64,000 nt of DNA from an uncultured Peptostreptococcaceae bacterium (GTDB lineage Bacteria; Bacillota; Clostridia; Peptostreptococcales; Peptostreptococcaceae): the NCBI GenBank assembly GCA_947072565.1, contig CAMTIM010000027.1, forward strand, positions 1 to 64,000, given 5' to 3'. Positions 8,428 to 15,898 of the stretch are shown here, piece after piece. The first letter of the stretch is position 1, and each line of letters opens with the position of its first letter. The notes beneath the pieces are model-generated. The model did no database searches. It was given only the letters and a program-made list of their open reading frames with translations, and was not told the origin of the DNA. A program made the translations under genes and the position numbers.

Positions 8428-8805
8428 TGTTATAAATATTGATTTAAATTTAAAACTAAATTTATAATATAAGAAATGTTTACTACATCTATTAGGTTTA
8501 AAATAATAAAGGAAGTAATGCAAAGATCTAAGTAAGTATTTTTAGAAATGAGTATAGGTCAACAAAGGAAACAACTAATATCTTCACTAGTTTTAAAGAT
8601 AGCAATAAATAAGTAAGGAGGGATAGATAGTATAGATATACAAATAAATGATAATATAATAACATACTTAATGAAGGAAGGGTTGCCTAAAGAAAAAGAT
8701 AACCCTTCCTTTTGTATTTGCTTAGAAATTGTATAAAGATATAGTTTAATATATAATATTGATATAAATTTAAAATAATTATTTTATAGTAAAGGGGTTG
8801 AAGTA
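8428..8805 (+). other. Intergenic stretch inside cassette 2
   Basis: AT-rich. A ribosome-binding-like AAGGAGGG at 8616-8623 is followed only by very short reading frames, so it may be a decayed small gene. A hairpin (AAGGAAGGGTT 8674-8684, AACCCTTCCTT 8701-8711) ends in T and probably terminates the HEPN transcript. No other gene is seen. Confidence 0.5.
8674..8714 (+). terminator. Terminator between HEPN and TIR genes
   Basis: A perfect 11-bp stem with a 16-nt loop ending in a short T run. It suggests the HEPN and TIR genes are separate transcripts. Confidence 0.7.
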
Positions 8806-9615
8806 ATGTATTATCAAGTTTTAATTGAAACGGAATCGAAAGAATTGTATGATTTAGATATACAGGACAAGGGGGCATTAATAAGGGATATAGTAGAGCC
8901 ATATGTAGATAATAGAGATTTCATAGTAGATGGTTACACAATAAGTAGAAATAAAATTAGCAGGCTAAAAGTTATGACTACAAAAGAATCTGTACATTTG
9001 TTGTCTGATAAAGAAAATAAGAATATGAGTCCAGGGATTATAATGTATGTATCACCACAAGATATTTTAAGTTATAACGAATATATAATAGATATAACTA
9101 GAGATTTATTAAAAGAGGTGGAAGAAATCAGAAGTAAAAATTCATCAATAAATGAGGTAGTACATATAGATAAAGAAAGGATATTTATAGTACATGGTCA
9201 TGATGATTTAGCAAAAACAGAAGTTGCTAGATTTATAGAAAAGTTAGGGTTAAAGCCCATAATACTTCATGAACAGGCAAGTGGCGGAAAAACTATAATA
9301 GAAAAAATAGAAGAATATTCAAATGTTGGATTTGGAATAGTGATATATACTCCTTGTGATGTTGGCAATAGTAAGGATAAAAGAGATAGTTTGAATCCAA
9401 GAGCAAGGCAGAATGTAATATTTGAACATGGATACTTAATAGGAAAAATAGGAAGATTCAATGTTTGCGCACTAGTGAAGGATGATATTGAAAAACCAAA
9501 TGATATATCAGGGGTTGTGTATACACCAATGGATAAACATAATGCATGGCAATTTAAAATAGCAAAAGAAATGAAAAAAATAGGATATGAAATAGATTTA
9601 AATTGTTTAATATAA
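8806..9615 (+). CDS. TIR-domain protein, CAP12/Pycsar-effector type (PF10137-like), cassette 2
   Basis: 269 aa. The N-terminal 110 residues look like a beta-rich domain (YYQVLIETESKELYDL...) that differs from the first TIR protein. Residues about 125-265 are the TIR-like domain, with RIFIVHGHD, ILHEQASGGKTIIEKIEEYS, TPCDVGNS and RQNVIFEHGYLIGKIGR; Glu207 is the likely catalytic glutamate. By eye about three quarters of TIR-domain residues equal those of the cassette 1 protein. AAAGGGGTTG precedes the ATG. A shared effector domain on two different sensor domains fits two specificities of one effector family. NADase activity is inferred from family knowledge. Confidence 0.85.
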   Translation: MYYQVLIETESKELYDLDIQDKGALIRDIVEPYVDNRDFIVDGYTISRNKISRLKVMTTKESVHLLSDKENKNMSPGIIMYVSPQDILSYNEYIIDITRDLLKEVEEIRSKNSSINEVVHIDKERIFIVHGHDDLAKTEVARFIEKLGLKPIILHEQASGGKTIIEKIEEYSNVGFGIVIYTPCDVGNSKDKRDSLNPRARQNVIFEHGYLIGKIGRFNVCALVKDDIEKPNDISGVVYTPMDKHNAWQFKIAKEMKKIGYEIDLNCLI

Positions 9616-9624
9616 ATTAAGAAA

Positions 9625-9676
9625 CGTGCTCCGTAGAGTAAGGTACGGAAAATCGTATCACAAGTAATGGAACATG
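9625..9676 (+). repeat. att-like site 3
   Basis: CGTGCTCC, GTAGAGTAAGG, then AAATCGTATCACAAGTA (9650-9666; 15 of 17 as rlmH). The frame reads RRVRYGKSYHK-stop. The right flank GGAACATG is the presumed left end of cassette 3. Confidence 0.85.
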
Positions 9677-11899
9677 CTTAAATAATAAGTTAGGTAATCA
9701 ACATATTTATTATAGCGTGATAAATAAATGAATATATAACAAAATAAGTAGCTAAAGAATGCAATCTTAAATAAAAAAATATCCTTTTTAGTAGATAAAA
9801 TATTAATTGTGGAACAGTATGATACTATGTTGGTTAAAAATGGAATAGAATGAGGGATTATGAGCGAATTTAAATATACAACTGTTACAGGAGTAAAAAA
9901 GGGATTAGTTTTAAAGGGAAGTAGTCATGATAAATATATAACAAATCAATTCGGAAAATTTTTTGGAGTTACATTCTCTAAGCAAGGAAGATTCAAAACG
10001 ACAGAATATGTAATGGCATTTTTAAAACCAGAAGAAAAGCTAAAAGAAAGTTTTAATATGTTTAATGAAGTTTTACTTCTGTTTTCTCCTTATACTACTT
10101 TTGAAAGGAGAACTTTGGACTTTATAGATAAAACTTTATCTGAATTTGACAATAGATTAGATAAAGTATGCATATTTATAGTTAGCAAAGACAATAAAAT
10201 TGCAGATGTAATAAAGCAAATAAATACAGAAAACAAAGACTCAAAAATTTTAGTTCCATTTACATATAAAGAAATACTTGATAAAAATTTAGAGAAAGAT
10301 GAGCTGGACAATAGGCTAAGAAAGTATTTTTATAACAGAGATTTATTTGCACTAGAGTCACCACTTAAAACGGATGCTTATTTTTTTGGAAGAAATAATA
10401 TAGTTCAATCATTATATGATAAGTATAGTTTAGGGGAGCAAGGTGGACTATTTGGATTAAGAAAGATAGGTAAAACATCAGTGTTATTTGCGTTAGAGAG
10501 AGTTATAAATTTAAGAGGTGGAAACTCCATATATATAGATTGTCAGAATCCAGCGGTACATAAAGGAAAGTGGAATGAATTGTTATATCATATAATTAGT
10601 GAGATAAAAGACAAGTATAATATTGACAATGAGATGATAGGTAAAGAGGAAGGCTATACTGAGCGTATGGCAGCTAGTATGTTTGAAAAAGATATAATTA
10701 AAATAAAAGAGAAATTAAATGATAGAAGAATATTAATAATATTAGATGAAATTGAACATATCGGTTTTCAGACTTCAACAACTGAACATTGGGCAAATGG
10801 AAATGATTTTATAAACTTGTGGCAAACGATAAGAGCTGTATTTCAAAAAGATAGTAGTTTAATATCATTTATACTAACTGGAGTAAATCCATTATGTATA
10901 GAAAGTCCAAATGTTAATGGCTATGATAATCCTATATTTGGAATGGTAAATCCAACATACTTAGAGCTATTTAAAATAAAAGATGTGAAGGAAATGATTA
11001 GCAATATAGGTAAATACATGGGATTAAATTTTGATGAAGAAATATTTGCTAGATTAACTGATGATTATGGTGGTCATCCGTTTTTAATTAGACATATATG
11101 TAGTTTGATTAATAGTGAAGCAGGGGTTATAAGACCTTATGATGTTACAAAATATGAGTATTCAGAGAGAAAAGAAGAGTATGATAAGCAAATATCAAAA
11201 TATATTAGCTTAATATTGAATATACTTGAAAAATGGTATCCAGAGGAATATAGTTTATTAGAATTACTATCAATATATGGGAATGAAAAATTTAAAGAAG
11301 AAATAACTAGCCTGGATAATGAGATAAATCATTTAATAGGTTATGGAATATTAAAAGAAGATAGAGGCAATTATTATATTACAATAAGTTCAATATCAGA
11401 TTATATAAAAGAGAGATATAAAAGTAAGATGAAGCCGAATAGTAAAGAGGCAGTATGGCAAAAAGTGAGTTTAGAAAGAAATACAATTGAAACAGCATTG
11501 AGAAAACTAATTATTGCAACATTAATAAGTAATTTAGGAAAGAAAAAAGCAAAAGAAAAAATTCTAGAGTCAATAGATGAAAAGAGAAGATTAAATCTAA
11601 TAGATAAAGACATAAAGGATATATTTGAGAACTATCTATTTCTGTTGGACTTGAAAAACATAATAACTAGAGAATGGACTTTATTTCAAAATATAGTAGT
11701 AGATAAAAGTAAGTTTACTACATTTATAGATGTAATAAATAAGTATCGAATAGATGCCCATGCAAAGTCTATATCAGATGATGATTATGCAATTTTAATT
11801 ATAGCATTTAAGTGGTTTAATGATATGTTAGATGAATTTATGATAATATAATATTATAGTGCTCCTTAGAGTGTTATATGGAGAACCGTATCATAAGTA
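9667..11899 (+). mobile_element. Cassette 3: SCC-like mini-element with a STAND-type ATPase gene
   Basis: Bounded by att-like sites 3 and 4. The left terminus GGAACATG (9669-9676) and right terminus GTGCTCC (11859-11865) form an imperfect inverted repeat. It has one gene and no recombinase. Confidence 0.7.
9860..11851 (+). CDS. STAND-like P-loop ATPase with unknown N-terminal domain, probable defence protein
   Basis: 663 aa. Residues 1-160 form an alpha/beta domain I do not recognise (VLLLFSPYTTFERRTLDFID, KVCIFIVSKDN). Residues about 170-420 are the nucleotide-binding module: FGRNNIVQSLYDKY, Walker A GLRKIGKTS (199-207), Walker B ILIILDEIE (Asp296, Glu297), and FILTGVNP in the sensor position. 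A winged-helix-like part (SLLELLSIYG...LIGYGILKED) and a helical C-terminal part follow. This order (effector-like N-terminus, ATPase, sensor C-terminus) is that of STAND proteins, many of which are anti-phage sensors. It sits alone in a cassette next to two TIR cassettes. The enzymatic nature of the N-terminus is unknown. Confidence 0.75.
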   Translation: MSEFKYTTVTGVKKGLVLKGSSHDKYITNQFGKFFGVTFSKQGRFKTTEYVMAFLKPEEKLKESFNMFNEVLLLFSPYTTFERRTLDFIDKTLSEFDNRLDKVCIFIVSKDNKIADVIKQINTENKDSKILVPFTYKEILDKNLEKDELDNRLRKYFYNRDLFALESPLKTDAYFFGRNNIVQSLYDKYSLGEQGGLFGLRKIGKTSVLFALERVINLRGGNSIYIDCQNPAVHKGKWNELLYHIISEIKDKYNIDNEMIGKEEGYTERMAASMFEKDIIKIKEKLNDRRILIILDEIEHIGFQTSTTEHWANGNDFINLWQTIRAVFQKDSSLISFILTGVNPLCIESPNVNGYDNPIFGMVNPTYLELFKIKDVKEMISNIGKYMGLNFDEEIFARLTDDYGGHPFLIRHICSLINSEAGVIRPYDVTKYEYSERKEEYDKQISKYISLILNILEKWYPEEYSLLELLSIYGNEKFKEEITSLDNEINHLIGYGILKEDRGNYYITISSISDYIKERYKSKMKPNSKEAVWQKVSLERNTIETALRKLIIATLISNLGKKKAKEKILESIDEKRRLNLIDKDIKDIFENYLFLLDLKNIITREWTLFQNIVVDKSKFTTFIDVINKYRIDAHAKSISDDDYAILIIAFKWFNDMLDEFMII

Positions 11900-11915
11900 A
11901 GTGATACGGTTTTTA
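11859..11915 (+). repeat. att-like site 4 with complete hairpin
   Basis: GTGCTCC, TTAGAGTG, core GAACCGTATCATAAGTA (11883-11899; 16 of 17 as rlmH), reading LRVLYGEPYHK-stop. The hairpin ACCGTATCA/TGATACGGT with a T run also acts as terminator of the ATPase gene. It is the first copy with the intact right arm GTGATACGGTTTTT. Confidence 0.88.
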
Positions 11916-12031
11916 TTTTGAAATATTATAAGAATTTGTTAATTAGAAAAAAATCTTTAGTACTTCTTATATTAGTATTAAATGATACTTGTATGAAATT
12001 TATAATAGAGTTCAGTTAAAGGGGAATTAAG

Positions 12032-12655
12032 ATGAGTAAATACAATATTTTAAAAGAAAAATTAAAGAAAGTTTTTGTAGGTTTTCACTTTGATGAACAA
12101 TTTGAAGAATGTACTTATATAGATTTAGACAAAACAGACAAGGCAGTTTTAGAAAAGAGATATTTTGGAATTGATAGCTTTCCAATGCAAATGAAAGCTA
12201 ACTCTGCATATGGAGTATTAGATACTTTTTGGGATTTAGAAAAAGATAAGACAAGATACTTAAAACAAGAAGAGAAATTTTTAAGAGCGTTGTTACTTAT
12301 AATGAGTTATAGTGATGACATAATAATATCAGATGGATATTTTCATAATGAGAGTAAAAAGTATCTAAAAAAGGTATTGGATAAAAAAGAATTAGAATAT
12401 CTTAAAAAAGTAAAAGACTCTATGTTTGATTTTAAAGAAATTGATTTTGATTATGATATTATAAATTCACTAATGAAATTAGCACTAAGGGAAAGAAATA
12501 GTTTAACAGTATATATGATAGACCTAGAGATAGCATTAGATATAAATTCTCTGTATAGCAATGTATACTTAGGATTAAATGGGAACTTAGATATTGTAAA
12601 ATATATTTGCAATGTAGAGGGACTATATATTAGGGATAGATATTTGGAGGAGTAA
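12032..12655 (+). CDS. Hypothetical protein
   Basis: 207 aa, not recognised. It is soluble and rich in charged residues, with no signal peptide or membrane segment. GGGGAATTAAG precedes the ATG. It lies directly to the right of att-like site 4 and ends before a strong hairpin, so it is a stand-alone gene. No motif allows a function. Confidence 0.75.
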   Translation: MSKYNILKEKLKKVFVGFHFDEQFEECTYIDLDKTDKAVLEKRYFGIDSFPMQMKANSAYGVLDTFWDLEKDKTRYLKQEEKFLRALLLIMSYSDDIIISDGYFHNESKKYLKKVLDKKELEYLKKVKDSMFDFKEIDFDYDIINSLMKLALRERNSLTVYMIDLEIALDINSLYSNVYLGLNGNLDIVKYICNVEGLYIRDRYLEE

Positions 12656-12697
12656 AATATTTTTATGAAAATTAAAATATATATTATAACTATGATA

Positions 12698-12740
12698 AAG
12701 CTAGATGAGGTAAAATACTTCATTTAGCTTATTTTATTTT
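12698..12740 (+). terminator. Terminator hairpin A (twin of hairpin B at 14795)
   Basis: A 15-bp stem with two G-U pairs (AAGCTAGATGAGGTA/TACTTCATTTAGCTT) followed by ATTTTATTTTT. Nearly the same hairpin recurs at 14795-14838, on the other side of the MBL-MarR-nitroreductase block. Confidence 0.8.
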
Positions 12741-12761
12741 TATCATATTAAAAAATTAGTG

Positions 12762-12793
12762 TTGACATAAATGCAAAATAGGAATAATATAAT
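12762..12793 (+). promoter_or_regulatory. Promoter of the MBL-marR-nitroreductase operon
   Basis: TTGACA at 12762-12767 is followed after 17 nt by TAATAT (12785-12790); TATAAT at 12788-12793 is an alternative -10 at longer spacing. Confidence 0.65.
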
Positions 12794-12804
12794 CGTATAA
12801 GATA

Positions 12805-12818
12805 AATCGTATACGATT
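12805..12818 (+). promoter_or_regulatory. Palindromic operator, probably for the MarR protein
   Basis: AATCGTATACGATT is a perfect 14-bp palindrome just downstream of the -10. A half copy, AATCGTATAAG, overlaps its upstream side at 12791-12801. A MarR gene is in the operon, and such regulators often bind sites like this to control their own operon. Confidence 0.55.
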
Positions 12819-12849
12819 AAAAATAAAATTAAATTAAATTTTTTAAGGA

Positions 12850-13608
12850 GTGGTAAATATGAAAATATTAGCATTAGAATTTTATAAAAATGGATATATG
12901 AAAGAAGCTTTTGCTTTTGGGGGATCAGTGGAAAAGGAAAATATAGATGAATCTAAAAAATATGAAGCTAGTCTACAAAATTATTTAATAGATACTGGTA
13001 AAGAAGTTATATTAGTAGATACTGGAGTACCGGTTGAAACACCTGATATGGAAGAAAAACCAGACCAAATGATGTATACTGGAGTTAAAGTTAATAATTT
13101 TGTAGAGGCTTTAAAGGCAGTTGGATATGAGCCTAAAGATATAGACAAAGTAGTTGTTACCCATAAACACCCTGATCATACAGGAGAGCTTAGACTATTT
13201 AATAATGCTAAAATATATATATCAGAAATAGAAGCAGAAGCAATGAAGTTAAACGCAGATAATATAGTTAAAGTTAGATTTGAAAGTGGAGAATATAAAA
13301 ACTTTAAAGAAAGTGAAAAAATAGCTGAGAATATATATATGTTACCAGCATATGGACATACAAAAGGAAATTCAATAGTAGTACTTGAATTAGATGGGTT
13401 AAACTATATGTTCCACGGAGATGTAACTTATACGGATGAAGCACTTAGAAAAAATGCACTTTCAGTAGTATTTGAAGATAGAGATTTAGCTAAAGAAACT
13501 TTAGAAAATATTAGAGAATTTATTGAGAAAAATGACACTGTATACTTATCAACTCATACACCAGAGGCTTTAATATCACTAAAAGAAAATAAAATTATGA
13601 AACTTTAG
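12850..13608 (+). CDS. MBL-fold hydrolase, N-acyl-homoserine-lactonase-like
   Basis: 252 aa. Metallo-beta-lactamase fold with metal motif THKHPDHTG (about residues 99-107) and further ligands GHTKGN (about 173) and HGDVTYTDE (about 189). The arrangement is that of AHL-lactonase-like proteins (AttM/AiiA relatives), which open lactone rings, but many relatives have other substrates. It is the first gene of an operon with a MarR regulator and a nitroreductase, so a role in removing a reactive or xenobiotic compound is as likely as quorum quenching. AAGGAG precedes the ATG. Confidence 0.8.
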   Translation: MVNMKILALEFYKNGYMKEAFAFGGSVEKENIDESKKYEASLQNYLIDTGKEVILVDTGVPVETPDMEEKPDQMMYTGVKVNNFVEALKAVGYEPKDIDKVVVTHKHPDHTGELRLFNNAKIYISEIEAEAMKLNADNIVKVRFESGEYKNFKESEKIAENIYMLPAYGHTKGNSIVVLELDGLNYMFHGDVTYTDEALRKNALSVVFEDRDLAKETLENIREFIEKNDTVYLSTHTPEALISLKENKIMKL

Positions 13609-13655
13609 ACATAGCTATTAATGAGAATTAATATTAGATTTTAGGAGAATTATAT

Positions 13656-14102
13656 ATGAATCAACAGTTAAAATTAGAAAATCAACTTTGTTTTAAGGTA
13701 TATTCAATTTCAAAGAGTATTATTAGAATATATGGGCCATTATTAAAAAAGATAGGTTTAACATATCCTCAATATTTAGTAATGATGGTTTTATGGGAAG
13801 ATAATAAAATAGGTTTTAAGGACATAAGTTATAAATTAAAAATGAAAACAGGAACATTAACTCCTATTATAACTAAATTAGAAAGTAATGGATACCTAAA
13901 TAGAGTTAAAGATCATATAGATGATAGAAAAATTTATATTGAAATAACTAAAAAAGGGATTGAACTTGAAAAAAAAGCTATGAATATTCCAAAAGAATTA
14001 AGTTGCAATACACAGTTAAATGAGGATGAATACTTTAAGTATTTAAAAGATTTTAATGAGTTAATAAAAAAATTAGATGGTATAGAAAAATATATAAAGT
14101 AA
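13656..14102 (+). CDS. MarR-family transcriptional regulator
   Basis: 148 aa. The winged helix-turn-helix covers residues about 35-100 (YPQYLVMMVLWEDNKIGFKDISYKLKMKTGTLTPIITKLESNGYL), with the wing DHIDDRKIYIEITKKG. The dimer helices are at both ends. Cys8 in the N-terminal helix (ENQLCFKVYS) matches the position of the redox-sensing cysteine of OhrR/MgrA-type regulators, so oxidant sensing is possible. It lies between the MBL gene and the nitroreductase and probably controls both through the palindrome at 12805. Confidence 0.9.
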   Translation: MNQQLKLENQLCFKVYSISKSIIRIYGPLLKKIGLTYPQYLVMMVLWEDNKIGFKDISYKLKMKTGTLTPIITKLESNGYLNRVKDHIDDRKIYIEITKKGIELEKKAMNIPKELSCNTQLNEDEYFKYLKDFNELIKKLDGIEKYIK

Positions 14103-14120
14103 AAAGTAGGAGGTATTTAA

Positions 14121-14774
14121 ATGAATAAAAAAGAGATAATGGATGTTTTAAACTTTAGACACTCATGTAAAGAATTTGATATTAACAAGAAAATAAGTGA
14201 TGATGATTTTGAAGTAATACTTGAAGCTGGAAGACTTTCACCTAGTTCTATGGGGATAGAGCCTTGGAAATTTTTAGTTATAGAAAATCAAGAGTTAAAA
14301 AATGAATTAGGGGCAGTATGCTGGGGTGGAAAAGTACAGATGCCAACATCTAGCCATTTAGTAGTATATTTAAGTAGAGCTGCTAAAGAATTAAGATTTG
14401 ATTCTAATTACATAAACCATTTATTAAAGGAAGTTAAACATCTTCCAGAGGATGTTGTATCTACTTATAAAGGTATTATGAAATCTATAGAAGAAGCTCG
14501 TTTTAAAGAGGATAGTGATCTTGAGGCATATGCTTCAGAACAAGTTCATATTGCTTTAGCTAATATGATGAATGTAGCAGCTATGCAAGGAATAGATTCT
14601 TGTCCTATTGGTGGAATAGACCGTAAAGCTGTAGAGAAAATACTAGTTGATAGAGGATTATTAGATACAGATAAGTTTAATATTGCATTATGTGGTGCAT
14701 TTGGATATAGAGTTAATGATCCAGGTGAAAAACTAAGACAAGGAATGGACGAAATAGTTACTTGGATAAAATAA
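14121..14774 (+). CDS. Nitroreductase-family NAD(P)H-dependent oxidoreductase
   Basis: 217 aa. An FMN enzyme of the nitroreductase fold: RHSCKEFD at the N-terminus, then SPSSMGIEPWKFLVIEN, and QVHIALANMMNVAAMQGIDSCPIGGID for the second half of the flavin site. It uses NAD(P)H to reduce quinones, nitro compounds or similar electrophiles. GGAGGT lies upstream, 18 nt after the marR stop, so it is translated from the same mRNA. The twin hairpin B ends the operon. Confidence 0.9.
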   Translation: MNKKEIMDVLNFRHSCKEFDINKKISDDDFEVILEAGRLSPSSMGIEPWKFLVIENQELKNELGAVCWGGKVQMPTSSHLVVYLSRAAKELRFDSNYINHLLKEVKHLPEDVVSTYKGIMKSIEEARFKEDSDLEAYASEQVHIALANMMNVAAMQGIDSCPIGGIDRKAVEKILVDRGLLDTDKFNIALCGAFGYRVNDPGEKLRQGMDEIVTWIK

Positions 14775-14794
14775 TATATATTATAAATATAACA

Positions 14795-14838
14795 AAGCTA
14801 TATGAAGTAATAAATACTTCATATAGCTTATTTTATGT
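14795..14838 (+). terminator. Terminator hairpin B
   Basis: A perfect 15-bp stem (AAGCTATATGAAGTA/TACTTCATATAGCTT) with a 5-nt loop and ATTTTATG after it. Confidence 0.85.
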
Positions 14839-14983
14839 TGAATATATAAACTATTTAATATATACATAAATAAAAATATATTCTTTAGCGTTTTAACATA
14901 AAATGTAAAATAGTTGAAATATAAAGGTTGTTAATGTAGTATGTTAATTAATAGACAATATTTTTTTCAAAGAGGGGGAAACT

Positions 14984-15898
14984 ATGAAGTTAGAAGTAAA
15001 AGGACTAAAGAAAAGTTTTTCGGGAAACGAAGTATTACATGGAATATCATTTTCAGTTGAAAGCGGGAAGGCACTTGGATTATTAGGAAGAAATGGAGCA
15101 GGAAAAACTACAACAATTCGTATATTGATGGATGTTTTTAAAGCTGATTGTGGAGAAATATTAATAGATGGAAAGAAATTTGAACCAAGAAATTATCAAA
15201 TCGGATATCTACCAGAAGAAAGAGGTTTATATCCTAAAAAGAAAGTTACAGAGCAGATAGTTTATTTAGCACAGTTAAGAGGTGTACCAGCTAAGGATGC
15301 AAAAGAAAGTACAAAAGTATGGCTTAAAAAGTTAGGTATAGAGGAGTATGCAAACAGAACATTAGACAGTTTATCAAAAGGGAATCAGCAAAAGGTTCAA
15401 TTAGCACAAACCTTAGTATGTAATCCTGAGATTGTTATACTTGATGAGCCATTTAGTGGACTAGATCCAGTTAATGCACAAATACTTAAAGATACTGTTC
15501 GAGAATTAATAAGCCAAAATAAATTAGTTATATTCTCTAGCCATCAAATGAGCTATGTTGAGGAATTTTGTGAAGAAATAGCTATAGTAAATAAGGGTGA
15601 GGTAGTATTAAGTGGAAATCTTAAAGAAATAAAAAAAGAATTTGGTAACAATCGATTAATATTAAGCGCAAATAATTTGACATTAAGTGCTTTAGAATCT
15701 ATATGTAAAGATAAGTTTAAGGATTTAGTAATTGTAAATGAAGTTAAAAAGAATTATTTAATATTAGAGCTATTTGATAGTGTAAAGAAAAATCAATTAT
15801 TAGAAAATATATTAAAAGAAAATATAGAGATAGAAACATTTTCTATGTATGAACCAGATTTAACAGATATATTTGTAAAGAAAGTAGGCGAAGAATAA
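14984..15898 (+). CDS. ABC transporter ATP-binding protein, NatA/DRR type
   Basis: 304 aa. Walker A GRNGAGKTT (about 36-44), signature LSKGNQQK (about 131-138), Walker B IVILDEPFSGLDP (about 150-162), and H-loop SSHQM. A C-terminal extension of about 90 residues is typical of exporters of the NatA group. GAGGGGG precedes the ATG. Its stop overlaps the start of the permease by one base (TAATG), so the pair is co-translated and forms an ABC-2 exporter for sodium, drug or peptide; the substrate is not decidable. Confidence 0.92.
   Translation: MKLEVKGLKKSFSGNEVLHGISFSVESGKALGLLGRNGAGKTTTIRILMDVFKADCGEILIDGKKFEPRNYQIGYLPEERGLYPKKKVTEQIVYLAQLRGVPAKDAKESTKVWLKKLGIEEYANRTLDSLSKGNQQKVQLAQTLVCNPEIVILDEPFSGLDPVNAQILKDTVRELISQNKLVIFSSHQMSYVEEFCEEIAIVNKGEVVLSGNLKEIKKEFGNNRLILSANNLTLSALESICKDKFKDLVIVNEVKKNYLILELFDSVKKNQLLENILKENIEIETFSMYEPDLTDIFVKKVGEE

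Larger units (their letters stand above)
7268..9666 (+). mobile_element. Cassette 2: SCC-like mini-element with HEPN and TIR genes
   Basis: Bounded by att-like sites 2 and 3. The left terminus GGTGCGCG (7270-7277) and right terminus CGTGCTCC (9625-9632) are an imperfect inverted repeat (6 of 8). It carries a HEPN protein gene and a second TIR gene. No recombinase is encoded. Confidence 0.7.

Noticed and set aside
8548-8640. Small ORFs after the AAGGAGGG at 8616
   Set aside because: They are about 20 codons long with no recognisable product; treated as decayed sequence.
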